DNA of 64,000 bases from Arthrobacter agilis (GCF_030816075.1 NZ_JAUSXO010000001.1:124001-188000), one strand, 5' to 3'. Counted from the first letter of the stretch, positions 51,967 through 61,595 are shown. Translations and numbers: made by a program. The notes: generated by a model not told the origin, from the sequence alone.

Positions 51967-52983
51967 ATGGCCAACATCCACGACGTAGCCCGTGTCGCCG
52001 GTGTGTCCATCAGCACCGTCTCCTATGCCCTCAGTGGCAAGCGTCCGATCGGCGAGAAGACCCGGCTGCGCATCGACCAGGCCGTCCGCGAGCTCGACTA
52101 CATGCCGAACGCCGCCGGACGGATGCTGGCCGGGACCAGGACGCGCATCTTCGCCCTGACGGCGCCCCTCCGGAGTGATACCTACACTCCCGCACACATG
52201 GCCTTCGTCCTGGCCGTGGCGACGGCGGCCCGGCAGTACGACTACGACGTCCTGCTCCTGACGGAGGACGAGGCGACGGACGGTCTCCGCCGCGTCTCCT
52301 CGAGCCGGCTCGTGGACGGCATCATCGTCCTCGACGTCTCCATCAACGACGAGCGGGCGGATCTCGTGCGGGCGCTCGGCGTACCGGCGGCCCTCATCGG
52401 CGTCCCGGGGAACGCGGAGGGACTCGTCTGCGTGGACCTCGATTTCGAGGCGGCAGCAGCGCTCGCGGTGGACCGGCTCGTCGACGCCGGGCATGCCTCG
52501 CTCGCCCTGCTGGGTCATCCGCAGGCCGTGTACGAGCGTGGCTCCAATTTCCCCACACGCTTCCGCGACGGCTTCCTGCGGAGGGCTTCCGAGCGGGGTG
52601 TCGATGCCCGCTTCTCGATGATGGAGAAGGATGCACCGGACGTCCGGTCGGCGCTCTTCGGTGTCCTCGATGCCGATCCTGCGCCCACCGGCCTCGTGGT
52701 CCACGCGGAGGAGGGTGTCCACAAGGTGGTCCTCGAGGCGATCGCGGGACGCGGGCTGTCCGTACCACGGGACCTGTCCGTGATCGCGGGCGTGCCGACC
52801 TTCGACACCTCCGGCTTCACGCCGCCGCTCGATTCCATCCCGCTGATCCCGGCGGACACCTGTACCCGTGCGGTCGAGCTGGCAGTCCGGCAGCTCGACG
52901 GCACCGTCGCACCGCGCGTCGAGCTCGTCGCGCCCACATACCGCGAACACGGTTCCGTCGCGGCACCCCGCCGGGGCTCGTAG
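51967..52983 (+). CDS. LacI-family repressor of the GH31 sugar module
   Basis: A 338-residue regulator beginning directly with the helix-turn-helix (IHDVARVAGVSISTVSYALSG) and hinge (MPNAAGRMLAG), followed by a ligand domain (DGIIVLDVSINDERADLV, GVPGNAEGLVCVDLDFEAAAALAVDRLVDAGH). Its end precedes an ABC/GH31 operon by 112 bp, and matching palindromes lie before both lacI and the operon. It probably represses both in the absence of an inducing xyloglucan- or glucan-derived sugar. The HTH and palindrome centre CG fit the LacI operator type. Confidence 0.93.
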   Translation: MANIHDVARVAGVSISTVSYALSGKRPIGEKTRLRIDQAVRELDYMPNAAGRMLAGTRTRIFALTAPLRSDTYTPAHMAFVLAVATAARQYDYDVLLLTEDEATDGLRRVSSSRLVDGIIVLDVSINDERADLVRALGVPAALIGVPGNAEGLVCVDLDFEAAAALAVDRLVDAGHASLALLGHPQAVYERGSNFPTRFRDGFLRRASERGVDARFSMMEKDAPDVRSALFGVLDADPAPTGLVVHAEEGVHKVVLEAIAGRGLSVPRDLSVIAGVPTFDTSGFTPPLDSIPLIPADTCTRAVELAVRQLDGTVAPRVELVAPTYREHGSVAAPRRGS

Positions 52984-53033
52984 CACCGGTCGTCCGTCTG
53001 TCGGCCCACCCCGGCAGGTCATTCGTCCAGTTG

Positions 53034-53047
53034 TCGAAACGTTTCGA
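53034..53047. promoter_or_regulatory. LacI operator upstream of the ABC/GH31 operon
   Basis: TCGAAACGTTTCGA is a perfect 14-bp palindrome with the CG centre typical of LacI-family operators. It lies 48 bases before the substrate-binding-protein start codon. Confidence 0.8.
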
Positions 53048-53095
53048 TCCAGCCCGGCCGTCTCTTCGGCCGGTCACCACTACAAGGGAGTAGCC

Positions 53096-54403
53096 ATGAA
53101 GAAGAGCAGAATGATTCTGGGGGCCGCGTTCACGGCGGCGGCCCTCGCCCTGTCGGGATGTGCCGGGTCCGGTCCGGATGCCCAGTCGGGGTCCGGCGGC
53201 GAGGGGGACACCCTGAAGCTGTGGCACTTCGAGAGCGAGACGAGCGCCATGGGCATCGCCTGGGCCGAGGCCATCAAGGTGTTCGAGGAGGAGACGGGTG
53301 CCACCGTCGAGTTCGAGGAGCGCAGCTTCGAGCAGATCCGCTCCACCGCCAGCCAGGTGCTGAACTCGGACGAGGCCCCTGACCTCCTGGAGTACAACAA
53401 GGGCAACGCCACAGCCGGTCTGCTGTCCAGCCAGGGCCTGCTGTCCAACCTCGACGACGCCGTGGAGCAGTACGGCTGGGACGACAAGCTCGCGCCCTCG
53501 CTGCAGACCACGGCGAAGTACGACGAGCAGGGCATCATGGGGTCCGGCAGCTGGTTCGGTGTCCCCAACTACGGCGAGTTCGTGGAGGTCTACTACAACA
53601 AGGACATGTTCGCCGAGGCGGGCCTCGAGGTGCCCACGACGCTCGACGAGTTCGAGGACGTGCTGCAGAAGTTCTCCGACCAGGGCGTCACCCCGCTGGC
53701 CGAGTCGGCGGCGGAGTACCCGCTCGGCCAGCTCTGGTACCAGCTCGCACTCACCCAGGCGGACCGCGGCTGGGTCGAGGACTACCAGCTGTACAAGAAC
53801 CCGGTGGACTGGCAGGGCGAGGAGGTCTCCTTCGCCACGGACACCGTCAAGGACTGGACCGACAAGGGCTACATCTCCACCAACTCCACGGGTTCGACGG
53901 CGGAGGACGCCGGCACCGCCTTCATCAACGGCACCAACCCGATCTTCGTCTCGGGCAGCTGGTGGCACAACCGGTTCACCACCGAGGCCACCGGCTTCGA
54001 CTGGGGCACCTTCCTGTTCCCGGGGGCGGACCTCGCACCGGGCTCGGCGGGCAACATGTGGGCCGTGCCGGAGACCGCCGCCAACAAGGAGCTCGCCTAC
54101 AAGTTCATCGACATCACGATGCGCCCCGAGATCCAGAACCTGATCGGCAACAACGGAGGCGTCCCGGTCGCCGCCGATCCGGCGGACATCACCGATGAGA
54201 AGAGCTCGGAGCTCATCGCGAACTTCAACGAGCTCACCGAGAAGGACGGCATCGCGTTCTACCCGGACTGGCCCACGCCCACGTTCTACGACGAGCTGAA
54301 CGCCGGTCTCCAGGAACTGCTGAACGGCACCAAGACGCCGGAGGAGTTCCAGCAGCAGGTCGGGGACCAGTACCAGAGCGGTGTCGACGACATCGTCGGC
54401 TGA
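53096..54403 (+). CDS. Sugar ABC transporter substrate-binding lipoprotein
   Basis: A 435-residue family-1 solute-binding lipoprotein. The signal ends in ALSGC, then a Gly- and Ser-rich linker. The mature part contains LKLWHFESETSAMGIAWAEA, VVPNYGEFVEVYYNKDMFAEAGLEVPTTLDEFEDVL and GTAFINGTNPIFVSGSWWHN. ATG 53096 has AAGGGAG upstream. It is the first gene of the operon with two permeases and a GH31 enzyme. Likely ligand is an alpha-linked oligosaccharide such as isoprimeverose or an isomaltose-type sugar. Confidence 0.92.
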   Translation: MKKSRMILGAAFTAAALALSGCAGSGPDAQSGSGGEGDTLKLWHFESETSAMGIAWAEAIKVFEEETGATVEFEERSFEQIRSTASQVLNSDEAPDLLEYNKGNATAGLLSSQGLLSNLDDAVEQYGWDDKLAPSLQTTAKYDEQGIMGSGSWFGVPNYGEFVEVYYNKDMFAEAGLEVPTTLDEFEDVLQKFSDQGVTPLAESAAEYPLGQLWYQLALTQADRGWVEDYQLYKNPVDWQGEEVSFATDTVKDWTDKGYISTNSTGSTAEDAGTAFINGTNPIFVSGSWWHNRFTTEATGFDWGTFLFPGADLAPGSAGNMWAVPETAANKELAYKFIDITMRPEIQNLIGNNGGVPVAADPADITDEKSSELIANFNELTEKDGIAFYPDWPTPTFYDELNAGLQELLNGTKTPEEFQQQVGDQYQSGVDDIVG

Positions 54404-54498
54404 CCCCGCATCATCCCGATCGCGCCGACCGGCTCATCCCGACGTCGGCGGCGCGGCCGGGACCACCCGACGAACCCTGCCCTGGAAGGTGCACGCCC

Positions 54499-55455
54499 AT
54501 GGCGATCGCAACCCGGTCGAAGGAGCGCCCCGCGCGCCCGACCACCAGTCTCATCCCCGGCTCCAGCCGCAACTCCTTCTGGTTCTACCTCCTGCCCGGC
54601 CTCGCCCTGCTCACGCTCATCATCGTGGTGCCGCTGCTGTGGAACATCTACCTGACCTTCACCTCCTACCGCGGGATCCGTCCGCCGGAGTTCATCGGCC
54701 TCGAGAACTGGGTGGAGCTGTTCGGCGACACGACGTTCTGGACCTCGTTCCGGAACTCCGTGGCCATGATCATCGCGATGGTGGTGGTGCCCACGGTGCT
54801 GGGCCTCGTCCTCGCGGCGATGCTGTTCGACCTCATCGGGCGGAAGTTCGGTGGGCATCTCGCCAGCTTCCTCCGCGCCACCTACTACCTGCCGCAGATC
54901 CTGCCCGGCGTCATCGCGGCCATCGTCATCGGCTGGATCCTCCGGCCGGAGAACGGTGCCCTGAACCAGGTGCTCGCGGCCGTGGGCCTCGGGGGCCTGC
55001 AGGGCAACTGGCTCGGCGACCCCGATACGGCCCTGCCCAGCATCATGGTCATCATGGTCTGGGTGCAGCTCGGCTACCCCGTGGTCATCTTCATGGCGGC
55101 GCTGCAGCGCGTGGACCCGGAGCTGTACGAGGCGGCGGAGCTCGACGGCGCCAACTGGTTCCAGCGCTTCCGCGCCATCACCGTCAGCATCATCCGGCCC
55201 GAGATCTTCGTGGTCACCCTCACCTGCGCGATCGCCGCGCTCAAGGTCTTCGGCCCCATCTACGCCCTGACCGGCGGCGGACCCGGCACCTCGACGATCG
55301 TCCCGGCGTACTACGCGTACAGCGAGTTCTTCCAGTCCCAGCAGGTGGGCTACGGCGCGACCATCGCCACCGCGCTGACGGTGGTCATCGCCGTCGTCAG
55401 CATCATCTTCGTCCTCGTGCAGACGAGGCTCGAGCGCAACGAGGAGGCACGCTGA
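54499..55455 (+). CDS. Carbohydrate ABC transporter permease (MalF type)
   Basis: A 318-residue permease with six helices (FYLLPGLALLTLIIVVPLLWNIYLTF first). The EAA loop is YEAAELDGANWFQRFRAITVSIIRPE. It lies 95 bp after the binding-protein gene, and its stop overlaps the next permease's ATG by one base. No ATPase gene is adjacent, so a shared ATPase such as MsiK is required. Confidence 0.92.
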   Translation: MAIATRSKERPARPTTSLIPGSSRNSFWFYLLPGLALLTLIIVVPLLWNIYLTFTSYRGIRPPEFIGLENWVELFGDTTFWTSFRNSVAMIIAMVVVPTVLGLVLAAMLFDLIGRKFGGHLASFLRATYYLPQILPGVIAAIVIGWILRPENGALNQVLAAVGLGGLQGNWLGDPDTALPSIMVIMVWVQLGYPVVIFMAALQRVDPELYEAAELDGANWFQRFRAITVSIIRPEIFVVTLTCAIAALKVFGPIYALTGGGPGTSTIVPAYYAYSEFFQSQQVGYGATIATALTVVIAVVSIIFVLVQTRLERNEEAR

Positions 55456-56348
55456 TGGCCGTTCCCACCCTGACCCGCGAAGCGGTCCAGGAACCACCCC
55501 GTCAACGACGGCGCAGCGGGCGGGCGCGCAGGACCGCCGGCGACTGGGTGATCCTCGCGGTGGCCGTGCTGATCGGGCTGCTCATCGCCGTCCCGTTCCT
55601 GCTCATCCTCGCCAACTCGTTCAAGTCGCCCGCCGACTACGCCACGGGCGGGCCGCTGTCCCTTCCGTCGGCGCTCTCCTTCGATGGCATCACCGCCTTC
55701 TGGGAGCGCGTCGACTTCCCCCGGAAGCTGTGGAACAGCTTCTTCATCAGCGGTGTGGTGGCGGTGCTCGCCGTCGGGATCTCGATGTTCAACGCCTTCG
55801 CGCTCGGCATCGGGCGGGTCCGTGGCCGGACCTGGCTGGTGCTGCTGATCCTGCTCGCCAACATGCTGCCGCAGGAGGTGCTGCTCTACCCGCTGTACTT
55901 CATGTTCCGGCAGGTGGGCCTCTACGACAGCGTGTGGGCCGTGATCATCATCTTCACGGTCATCCAGAGCGCCTTCGGGACCTATCTCCTGGCCTCGGTC
56001 TACGGGACGTTCCCGAAGGAGCTGCTGGAGGCGGCGTCGCTCGACGGCGCGAGCCGCTGGCAGATCCTGTGGCGCGTGATCTTCCCGATCTCGCGGCCCA
56101 CACTGAGTGTGCTGCTGATCTTCTTCTTCATCTGGACGTGGAACGAGTTCCTGATCCCGCTGACGTTCCTCGTGGGCAACGACAACCAGACCGTGCCCGT
56201 GGCCATCACGGTGCTGCAGGGCGACCGCCTCATGGACGTCACCACCACCAGCGCCTCCGCCCTCCTCGGGCTCCTTCCCACGCTCATCTTCTTCCTCATC
56301 TTCCAGCGCACCCTCACCCGGGGCATCACGGCAGGAGCAGTCAAGTAA
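55455..56348 (+). CDS. Carbohydrate ABC transporter permease (MalG type)
   Basis: A 297-residue permease with an Arg-rich N-terminus and six helices. The EAA loop is LEAASLDGASRWQILWRVIFPISRP and the last helices include LLIFFFIWTWNEFLIPLTF. ATG 55455 overlaps the preceding stop codon. The GH31 gene begins two bases after its stop, so transport and hydrolysis are tightly coupled. Confidence 0.92.
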   Translation: MAVPTLTREAVQEPPRQRRRSGRARRTAGDWVILAVAVLIGLLIAVPFLLILANSFKSPADYATGGPLSLPSALSFDGITAFWERVDFPRKLWNSFFISGVVAVLAVGISMFNAFALGIGRVRGRTWLVLLILLANMLPQEVLLYPLYFMFRQVGLYDSVWAVIIIFTVIQSAFGTYLLASVYGTFPKELLEAASLDGASRWQILWRVIFPISRPTLSVLLIFFFIWTWNEFLIPLTFLVGNDNQTVPVAITVLQGDRLMDVTTTSASALLGLLPTLIFFLIFQRTLTRGITAGAVK

Positions 56349-56350
56349 CC

Positions 56351-58699
56351 ATGAAATTCACCGACGGATTCTGGCATGCCCGCCCCGGCGTCGACGCGCA
56401 GTACGCGCAGGAGGCCTACGACATCGAGGCGGTGGACTACCGGCGCCTCGTCGTCTCCGCTCCGACGAAGGTCATCGAGCGGCGCGGTGACACGCTCAAC
56501 CGGGCCCTGCTGACGGTCACCCTCAGCACACCGCTCGACGGCGTGATCGGCGTGCGCATCGAGAACCACCGCGGTGACACCCCGCACCGGGGCTTCGAGC
56601 TCGTCGGAGCGGTGGAGGGACTCGGTGCGGCGAAGGCGGACGACGACGGCGGTGTCCTCACCGCGGGCGGACTCACCGCGCGCATCAGCAGGGGGGCGCC
56701 CTGGAACCTCACCTTCGAGGCGGACGGCCGGACCCTCACGTCCAGTGGCCCCAAGTCCGTGGGCCGGATGGGCCTCGCGCCGGATGCCCCCGTGACCACC
56801 GAGCCCGCCGGCGTCGCGGGGGTGTCGACGACGGGACGCGCGCCGTCGTCGTCGTACCTTCACGCCCAGCTCTCCCTCGGCGTCGGCGAGCTGGTGTACG
56901 GCCTGGGGGAGCGCTTCGGGCCGCTCGTGAAGAACGGGCAGACCGTGGACATCTGGAACGCCGACGGCGGCACGTCCAGCGAGCAGTCGTACAAGAACGT
57001 GCCGTTCTACCTCACCAACCGCGGGTACGGGGTGTTCGTGAACCACCCCGAGCACGTGTCCTTCGAGGTGGGGTCCGAGTCCGTGGAACGCGTGCAGTTC
57101 GCGGTGCCGGGCGAGACGCTCGAGTACTTCGTCATCCAGGGGCCCACGCCGGCGGACATCCTCGAGCGCTACACGCGCCTGACGGGTCGGCCTGCGCAGG
57201 TGCCGGCCTGGTCCTACGGTCTGTGGCTGTCCACGAGCTTCACCACCGACTACGACGAGGCGACGGTGACGCACTTCGTCGACGGTATGGTGGAGCGGGA
57301 CCTCCCGCTCAGCGTCTTCCACTTCGACTGCTTCTGGATGCGCGAGTTCAACTGGACGGACTTCGAGTGGGATCCGCGGGTCTTCCCCGATCCGGAGGGC
57401 ATGCTCGAGCGGCTGCACGGCAAGGGACTGCGGGTCAGTGCCTGGGTCAACCCGTACATCGGGCAGCGGTCGAAGCTCTTCGACGAGGCCGCGCAGGCCG
57501 GCTACCTCGTGCGGCGCGACGACGGCACGGTCTGGCAGTGGGACCTGTGGCAGGCGGGCATGGGCCTCGTGGACTTCACCAACCCCGACGCGACCGCCTG
57601 GTTCCAGGGCAAGATCCGCACACTGCTCGGCCAGGGCGTGGACGCCATCAAGACGGACTTCGGCGAGCGCATCCCGCTGGGTGTGCAGTGGCACGACGGC
57701 ACGCCGGCGGAGACCATGCACAACCTCTACCCGCAGCTCTACAACCGGGCCGTGTTCGATGTCCTGGAGGAGGTCCGGGGAACGGGGGAGGCCGTCCTCT
57801 TCGCACGCTCGGCGACCGCCGGCGGCCAGCAGATGCCGGTGCACTGGGGCGGCGACAACTCGTCGTCCTTCGAGTCCATGGCAGAGACGCTCCGTGGCGG
57901 GCTCTCGCTCGCCCTGAGCGGCTTCGGGTACTGGAGCCATGACATCGGCGGGTTCGAGGGCTCACCCGACCCGGCCGTGTTCAAGCGGTGGCTCGCGTTC
58001 GGCCTGCTCTCGAGCCACTCGCGCCTGCACGGCTCCACCAGCTACCGCGTGCCGTGGGCCTTCGACACGGGGGACGAGCCCGAAGGGCAGAGTGCCGTCG
58101 ACGTCACGCGGACCTTCGCCCGGCTCAAGCTCTCCCTCATGCCGTACCTCTACGGCGTCGGCCTGCAGGCACACAGCACGGGGACACCCTTCATGCGGCC
58201 CATGCAGCTCGCCTTCCCGGACGATCCCGCGGTCGCGCACCTCGACCGGCAGTACATGCTCGGGCCCGACCTGCTCGTGGCCCCCGTGTTCTCCGCGGAC
58301 GGTGCCGTGGAGTACTACCTTCCTGGCGGGACGTGGACGCATCTGCTCACGGGCGAGCTGGTCGACGGCGGCGGATGGCGGCGGGAGACGCACGGCTTCG
58401 ACAGCCTGCCCCTGTGGGTGCGGGAGGGCACGGTCCTCGTCACCGGAAGCAGCGACGCCGCCCGGCAGGTCCCCGACTACGACTACCTCGACGACCCGCT
58501 GGTCACCGTCTACCCCGGCACGGCCGACGGTGCCTCGGCCCGTGTGGTCACCCCGTCGGGGTCCGAGGGCGAGTTCCGGGTGTCCCGATCCGCGGCCGGC
58601 TACCGTGTCACGGGCCCGGAGGGGGTCGTCTTCCGTGCATGCCTCGCCGGGGGTGGGCAGGAACGGTCCGACGGCGGTGTCGTGGTCCTGGAGGGCTGA
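56351..58699 (+). CDS. yicI: GH31 alpha-glycosidase, alpha-xylosidase-like
   Basis: A 782-residue intracellular glycosidase. Family 31 domains appear in order: N-terminal beta-sandwich (about 1-250), TIM barrel (about 255-600) and C-terminal beta domains. The nucleophile is Asp436 in AIKTDFGERIP and the acid/base Asp502 in PVHWGGDNSSS; the spacing of 66 equals that of E. coli YicI (416 and 482). The barrel also carries LSVFHFDCFWMREFNWTDFEWD, the alpha-xylosidase subgroup signature. It lacks a signal peptide, so it cleaves the sugar after import. An alpha-xylose-containing oligosaccharide such as isoprimeverose is the best guess. Confidence 0.92.
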   Translation: MKFTDGFWHARPGVDAQYAQEAYDIEAVDYRRLVVSAPTKVIERRGDTLNRALLTVTLSTPLDGVIGVRIENHRGDTPHRGFELVGAVEGLGAAKADDDGGVLTAGGLTARISRGAPWNLTFEADGRTLTSSGPKSVGRMGLAPDAPVTTEPAGVAGVSTTGRAPSSSYLHAQLSLGVGELVYGLGERFGPLVKNGQTVDIWNADGGTSSEQSYKNVPFYLTNRGYGVFVNHPEHVSFEVGSESVERVQFAVPGETLEYFVIQGPTPADILERYTRLTGRPAQVPAWSYGLWLSTSFTTDYDEATVTHFVDGMVERDLPLSVFHFDCFWMREFNWTDFEWDPRVFPDPEGMLERLHGKGLRVSAWVNPYIGQRSKLFDEAAQAGYLVRRDDGTVWQWDLWQAGMGLVDFTNPDATAWFQGKIRTLLGQGVDAIKTDFGERIPLGVQWHDGTPAETMHNLYPQLYNRAVFDVLEEVRGTGEAVLFARSATAGGQQMPVHWGGDNSSSFESMAETLRGGLSLALSGFGYWSHDIGGFEGSPDPAVFKRWLAFGLLSSHSRLHGSTSYRVPWAFDTGDEPEGQSAVDVTRTFARLKLSLMPYLYGVGLQAHSTGTPFMRPMQLAFPDDPAVAHLDRQYMLGPDLLVAPVFSADGAVEYYLPGGTWTHLLTGELVDGGGWRRETHGFDSLPLWVREGTVLVTGSSDAARQVPDYDYLDDPLVTVYPGTADGASARVVTPSGSEGEFRVSRSAAGYRVTGPEGVVFRACLAGGGQERSDGGVVVLEG

Positions 58700-58722
58700 C
58701 CGGCGGCCAGTAGCATCGAGGG

Positions 58723-59458
58723 GTGAAACCGTTCCTCCTGCTGGGTACCCGTGCCGAGAACTATGCGGCCGAGGCCGAATACCGGAGCTTCCTGCGCTAC
58801 GGCGGCCTCGCCGAGGGTGAGCTGCGCCGTATCCGCGTGGAAGCGGAGCCGCTGCCAGAGCTCGACCTCGCGGACTACTCCGGCATCTTCCTCGGCGGGA
58901 GCCCTTTCAACTCCTCGGATCCCCAGGAGTCGAAGAGCGAGGTCCAGGTGCGTGTGGAGCGTGAGCTCGGCCTGCTGCTGGACCGCGTGGTCGCGACCGA
59001 CTAACCCGTTCTTCGGTGCCTGCTACGGCGTCGGGACCCTGGGCCGCCACCAGGGTGCTGTCATCGACGGCACCTACGCGGAACCGGTCGGCTCCGTCGA
59101 GGTCACACTGACCGGGCACGGCGTCGCGGACCCGTTGCTCGCCGGCCTGCCGTCGTCGTTCGCCGCCTATGTGGGGCACAAGGAGGCCTGTGCCTCGTTG
59201 CCGGCGTCGGCGGTGCTGCTGGCGTCGTCGGCCACGTGTCCGGTGCAGATGTTCCGTGTGGGGCAGAACGTGTACGCCACGCAGTTCCATCCGGAACTCG
59301 ACGTCGAGGCGCTCGTGGGACGCATCAGCACCTACCGCCATGCAGGGTACTTCCCGCCCGAGGAGGCCGACGAGTACATGGCCCGGGCGCGAGCCACGGT
59401 GGTGGACCAGCCCGAGCTGATCCTGCGGGCGTTCGTCAAGCGGTACGCGCGGGAGTAG
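58723..59458 (+). pseudogene. Class-I glutamine-amidotransferase-like gene with a frameshift
   Basis: GTG 58723 starts a GMP-synthase-like glutamine amidotransferase (LLLGTRAENYAAEAEYRSFLRYGG, then FLGGSPFNSSD). At 59001-59004 an extra A produces the in-frame stop TAA; the rest (PFFGACYGVGTLGRHQGAV with the catalytic Cys, and ATQFHPELDV with the catalytic His and Glu) continues in the +1 frame to 59458. One base less would give a normal protein of about 244 residues. Gene inactivation or sequencing error cannot be separated here. It follows the GH31 operon, 23 bp later. Confidence 0.85.
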
Positions 59459-59644
59459 AGCGGGGCGTTACGGGGACGGGTGCTGTCCCAGCCGGGGCGC
59501 GGTCCTGGGGTCGGGGTCTGGTGTCCGTGCCCGGCGGCCGCTGCCGGTAGGCGCCCGATCTCCCATGCCTGCGCTGATCCTGTCCCAAACCTGCGGGTCA
59601 GGTGCGAGAGCGGCACCCTACGATCGGAGGGTGGGGGATCAGCG

Positions 59645-60130
59645 ATGGTGACGGCGGCAGACCGTGCGCGGGAGGCACGGCAGGAACAGGCCTTGCAGGC
59701 GGTACGGGCGGCGGAACGGGCCGAGCAGCTGCGGGCCGAGCTGACCCAGGCACGGATCGAACTCGAGTTCTTCGAGCGTCGGCCGGCACAGGGGACGAAG
59801 CGCAGCGCATCACCTGCCGCCCAGGACTCCGATCGCAGGAACGTCCGGCGTGGTCGCACGTCGACGCGGGGTGTCGTCGTCGGGCTCTGGTTCATCGTGT
59901 TCTACCTGCTGCTCGTCGCCCTCGCCAACGGGACCCCTGATGGTGCAGCTTCAGCGGACTCCTCACAATCGACTTCTTCGGCCGTCGCAGCGCTCCCGAC
60001 CGGTTCCAGCGTCCCGCCGCTCGCCGGTGCGCCGGGGGCGTCCGCGTTCGCCGTTGCCGGCCCCTCGATCGTCCTCGCACTCCCGACCGTCCCAAGGACC
60101 GCCCGGCCCCCAGCCGCCCCCGTCCGCTGA
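59645..60130 (+). CDS. Hypothetical single-pass membrane protein with N-terminal coiled coil
   Basis: I do not recognise this gene. It encodes 161 residues: a charged helical N-terminus (AREARQEQALQAVRAAERAEQLRAELTQARIELEFFERR) that should form a coiled coil, a basic linker, one transmembrane helix near residues 75-95 (GVVVGLWFIVFYLLLVALANG minus a few), and a Ser-, Pro- and Ala-rich outside tail. ATG 59645 has GGGGGA-like bases upstream. The N-in orientation is inferred from the basic residues before the helix. The Pro-rich tail may be low-conservation; existence of the gene rests on good codon bias. Confidence 0.55.
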   Translation: MVTAADRAREARQEQALQAVRAAERAEQLRAELTQARIELEFFERRPAQGTKRSASPAAQDSDRRNVRRGRTSTRGVVVGLWFIVFYLLLVALANGTPDGAASADSSQSTSSAVAALPTGSSVPPLAGAPGASAFAVAGPSIVLALPTVPRTARPPAAPVR

Positions 60131-60146
60131 CGCCGTCAGCGCCTCC

Positions 60147-60208
60147 CGTCACCCCGTACCGCTCGCCGCCCACCGTACGTCACCCCGTACCGCTCGCCGC
60201 CCACCGTC
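60147..60208. repeat. 31-bp tandem repeat, two copies
   Basis: Bases 60147-60177 recur at 60178-60208 with one mismatch at the last base. It lies just after the hypothetical membrane protein and outside any gene I support. The rest of 60131-60344 shows no other feature than a possible promoter. Confidence 0.85.
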
Positions 60209-60344
60209 CGTCGCCGATGGTCGGGACGGACGCCGTCGGACTGTCACTGCCTAATCCGTGCCTGTCCCGCGTCGGTGCCGCGCTGTACTGTCGAGGAAAC
60301 AGGCGCAGGGCGACACGGAAGAGGTAGCTGTCATCGGTTCCAGC

Positions 60345-61595
60345 ATGAGCACCAGACCGGCGTCCCGCACGGTTCCCGTCATCCCCGCTCCGGGCGAGAA
60401 GCGTCATCACCAGGTGCTCGTCATCGGTGGCGGCAACGCAGGAGTCTCCCTCGCCGGGCGTCTTCGCCGCTACCGGGTGAAGGACATCGCGGTGATCGAG
60501 CCGCGCACCCGTCATCTGTACCAGCCCCTGTTCTCCCACGTCGCCGGTGGAACCGCCGACGCCTTCGACGCCGTACGGCTGCAGTCCGCCGTCATGCCGA
60601 AGGGAGTCACCTGGATCCAGGACAAGGCCACCGACGTCAGCACGGACTCCAGGACTGTGCTGCTGGAGTCGGGATCGGCTGTGACGTACGACCACCTCGT
60701 GGTCTGCCCCGGCATCCAGAACGACTGGACCGCCATCCCCGGCCTGAAGGAGGCGATGGAAGGGCCGCACGGCGCCTCGAACTACGAGTACGAGCTGGCG
60801 CCGAAGGCCTGGAAGCTCTTCAGGGACCTGACCCACGGAACCGTCGTCTTCACGCAGCCGCCCGGACCGGCGTCGTGCGACGGCGCCGCGCAGAAGCCCA
60901 TGTACCTCGCGTGCGACCACTGGCGGCGCCAGGGCGTGCTCGAGGACATCCGGGTGGTCCTCGCGGTGTCCACGCCGACGATCTTCGGCATGGACATCAT
61001 CGACGAGGAACTGGGCCGGAAGATCGACGAGTACGGGATCGAGGTCCGCTACAGCACCGAACTCGCGTCCGTGGATCCCGAGGGCCGGACGGTCGACCTG
61101 AAGAACACCGTCACCGGTGCGTCGGAGACCATCGCGTACGACGTCCTCCACGCCGTTCCGCCGCAGTCCGCGCCCGAGTGGCTGAAGACCACGGACCTGC
61201 CGGCGGCCGGCAACCGGGGCGGTTTCGTCGAGGTGGACCCCGTGATCCTGCGGCACACCCGTTTCCCCACCATCTGGTCGCTCGGCGACGCGGCGTCCAC
61301 CCTCAACTCGAAGTCCGGCGCGGCGCTGCGCATGCAGACGAAGGTCCTCGCCAAGAACCTGAAGGCCGTACTGAAGGGCAAGAAGCCCACCGCCGAGTAC
61401 AACCACTACTCGGCATGCCCTTTCGTGGTCAGCCGGAACACGGTCGTGTTCTCGGAGTTCGACGACAAGTACTCGCCGATGCCCACCGTCCCGGGCTGGA
61501 ACGACCTCGCACGCGAGCGCAGACTGACGTACCTCATCGAACGGGTCGTCCTGCCGAAGGTCTACTGGAACCTCATCCTCAAGGGTCGCGCCTGA
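60345..61595 (+). CDS. Sulfide:quinone-oxidoreductase-like flavoprotein
   Basis: A 416-residue FAD-dependent oxidoreductase of the SQR/FCSD family. FAD binding is at QVLVIGGGNAGVSLAGRL, with LYQPLFSHVAGG, the quinone/FAD contact of SQR-type enzymes, and TIWSLGDAAS near the C-terminus. The cysteines expected in SQR may be those in PGPASCDGAAQKPMYLACDHW and in YSACPFVV. ATG 60345 has only a weak ribosome site; a leaderless or longer form is possible. A C-terminal amphipathic part likely binds the membrane. Sulfide detoxification is probable but not sure. Confidence 0.85.
   Translation: MSTRPASRTVPVIPAPGEKRHHQVLVIGGGNAGVSLAGRLRRYRVKDIAVIEPRTRHLYQPLFSHVAGGTADAFDAVRLQSAVMPKGVTWIQDKATDVSTDSRTVLLESGSAVTYDHLVVCPGIQNDWTAIPGLKEAMEGPHGASNYEYELAPKAWKLFRDLTHGTVVFTQPPGPASCDGAAQKPMYLACDHWRRQGVLEDIRVVLAVSTPTIFGMDIIDEELGRKIDEYGIEVRYSTELASVDPEGRTVDLKNTVTGASETIAYDVLHAVPPQSAPEWLKTTDLPAAGNRGGFVEVDPVILRHTRFPTIWSLGDAASTLNSKSGAALRMQTKVLAKNLKAVLKGKKPTAEYNHYSACPFVVSRNTVVFSEFDDKYSPMPTVPGWNDLARERRLTYLIERVVLPKVYWNLILKGRA

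Noticed and set aside
58995..59010. Programmed +1 frameshift at the TAA stop in the amidotransferase gene.
   Set aside because: There is no Shine-Dalgarno-like stimulator and slippage from GAC to ACT would leave the tRNA mispaired, so mutation or sequencing error is more likely.
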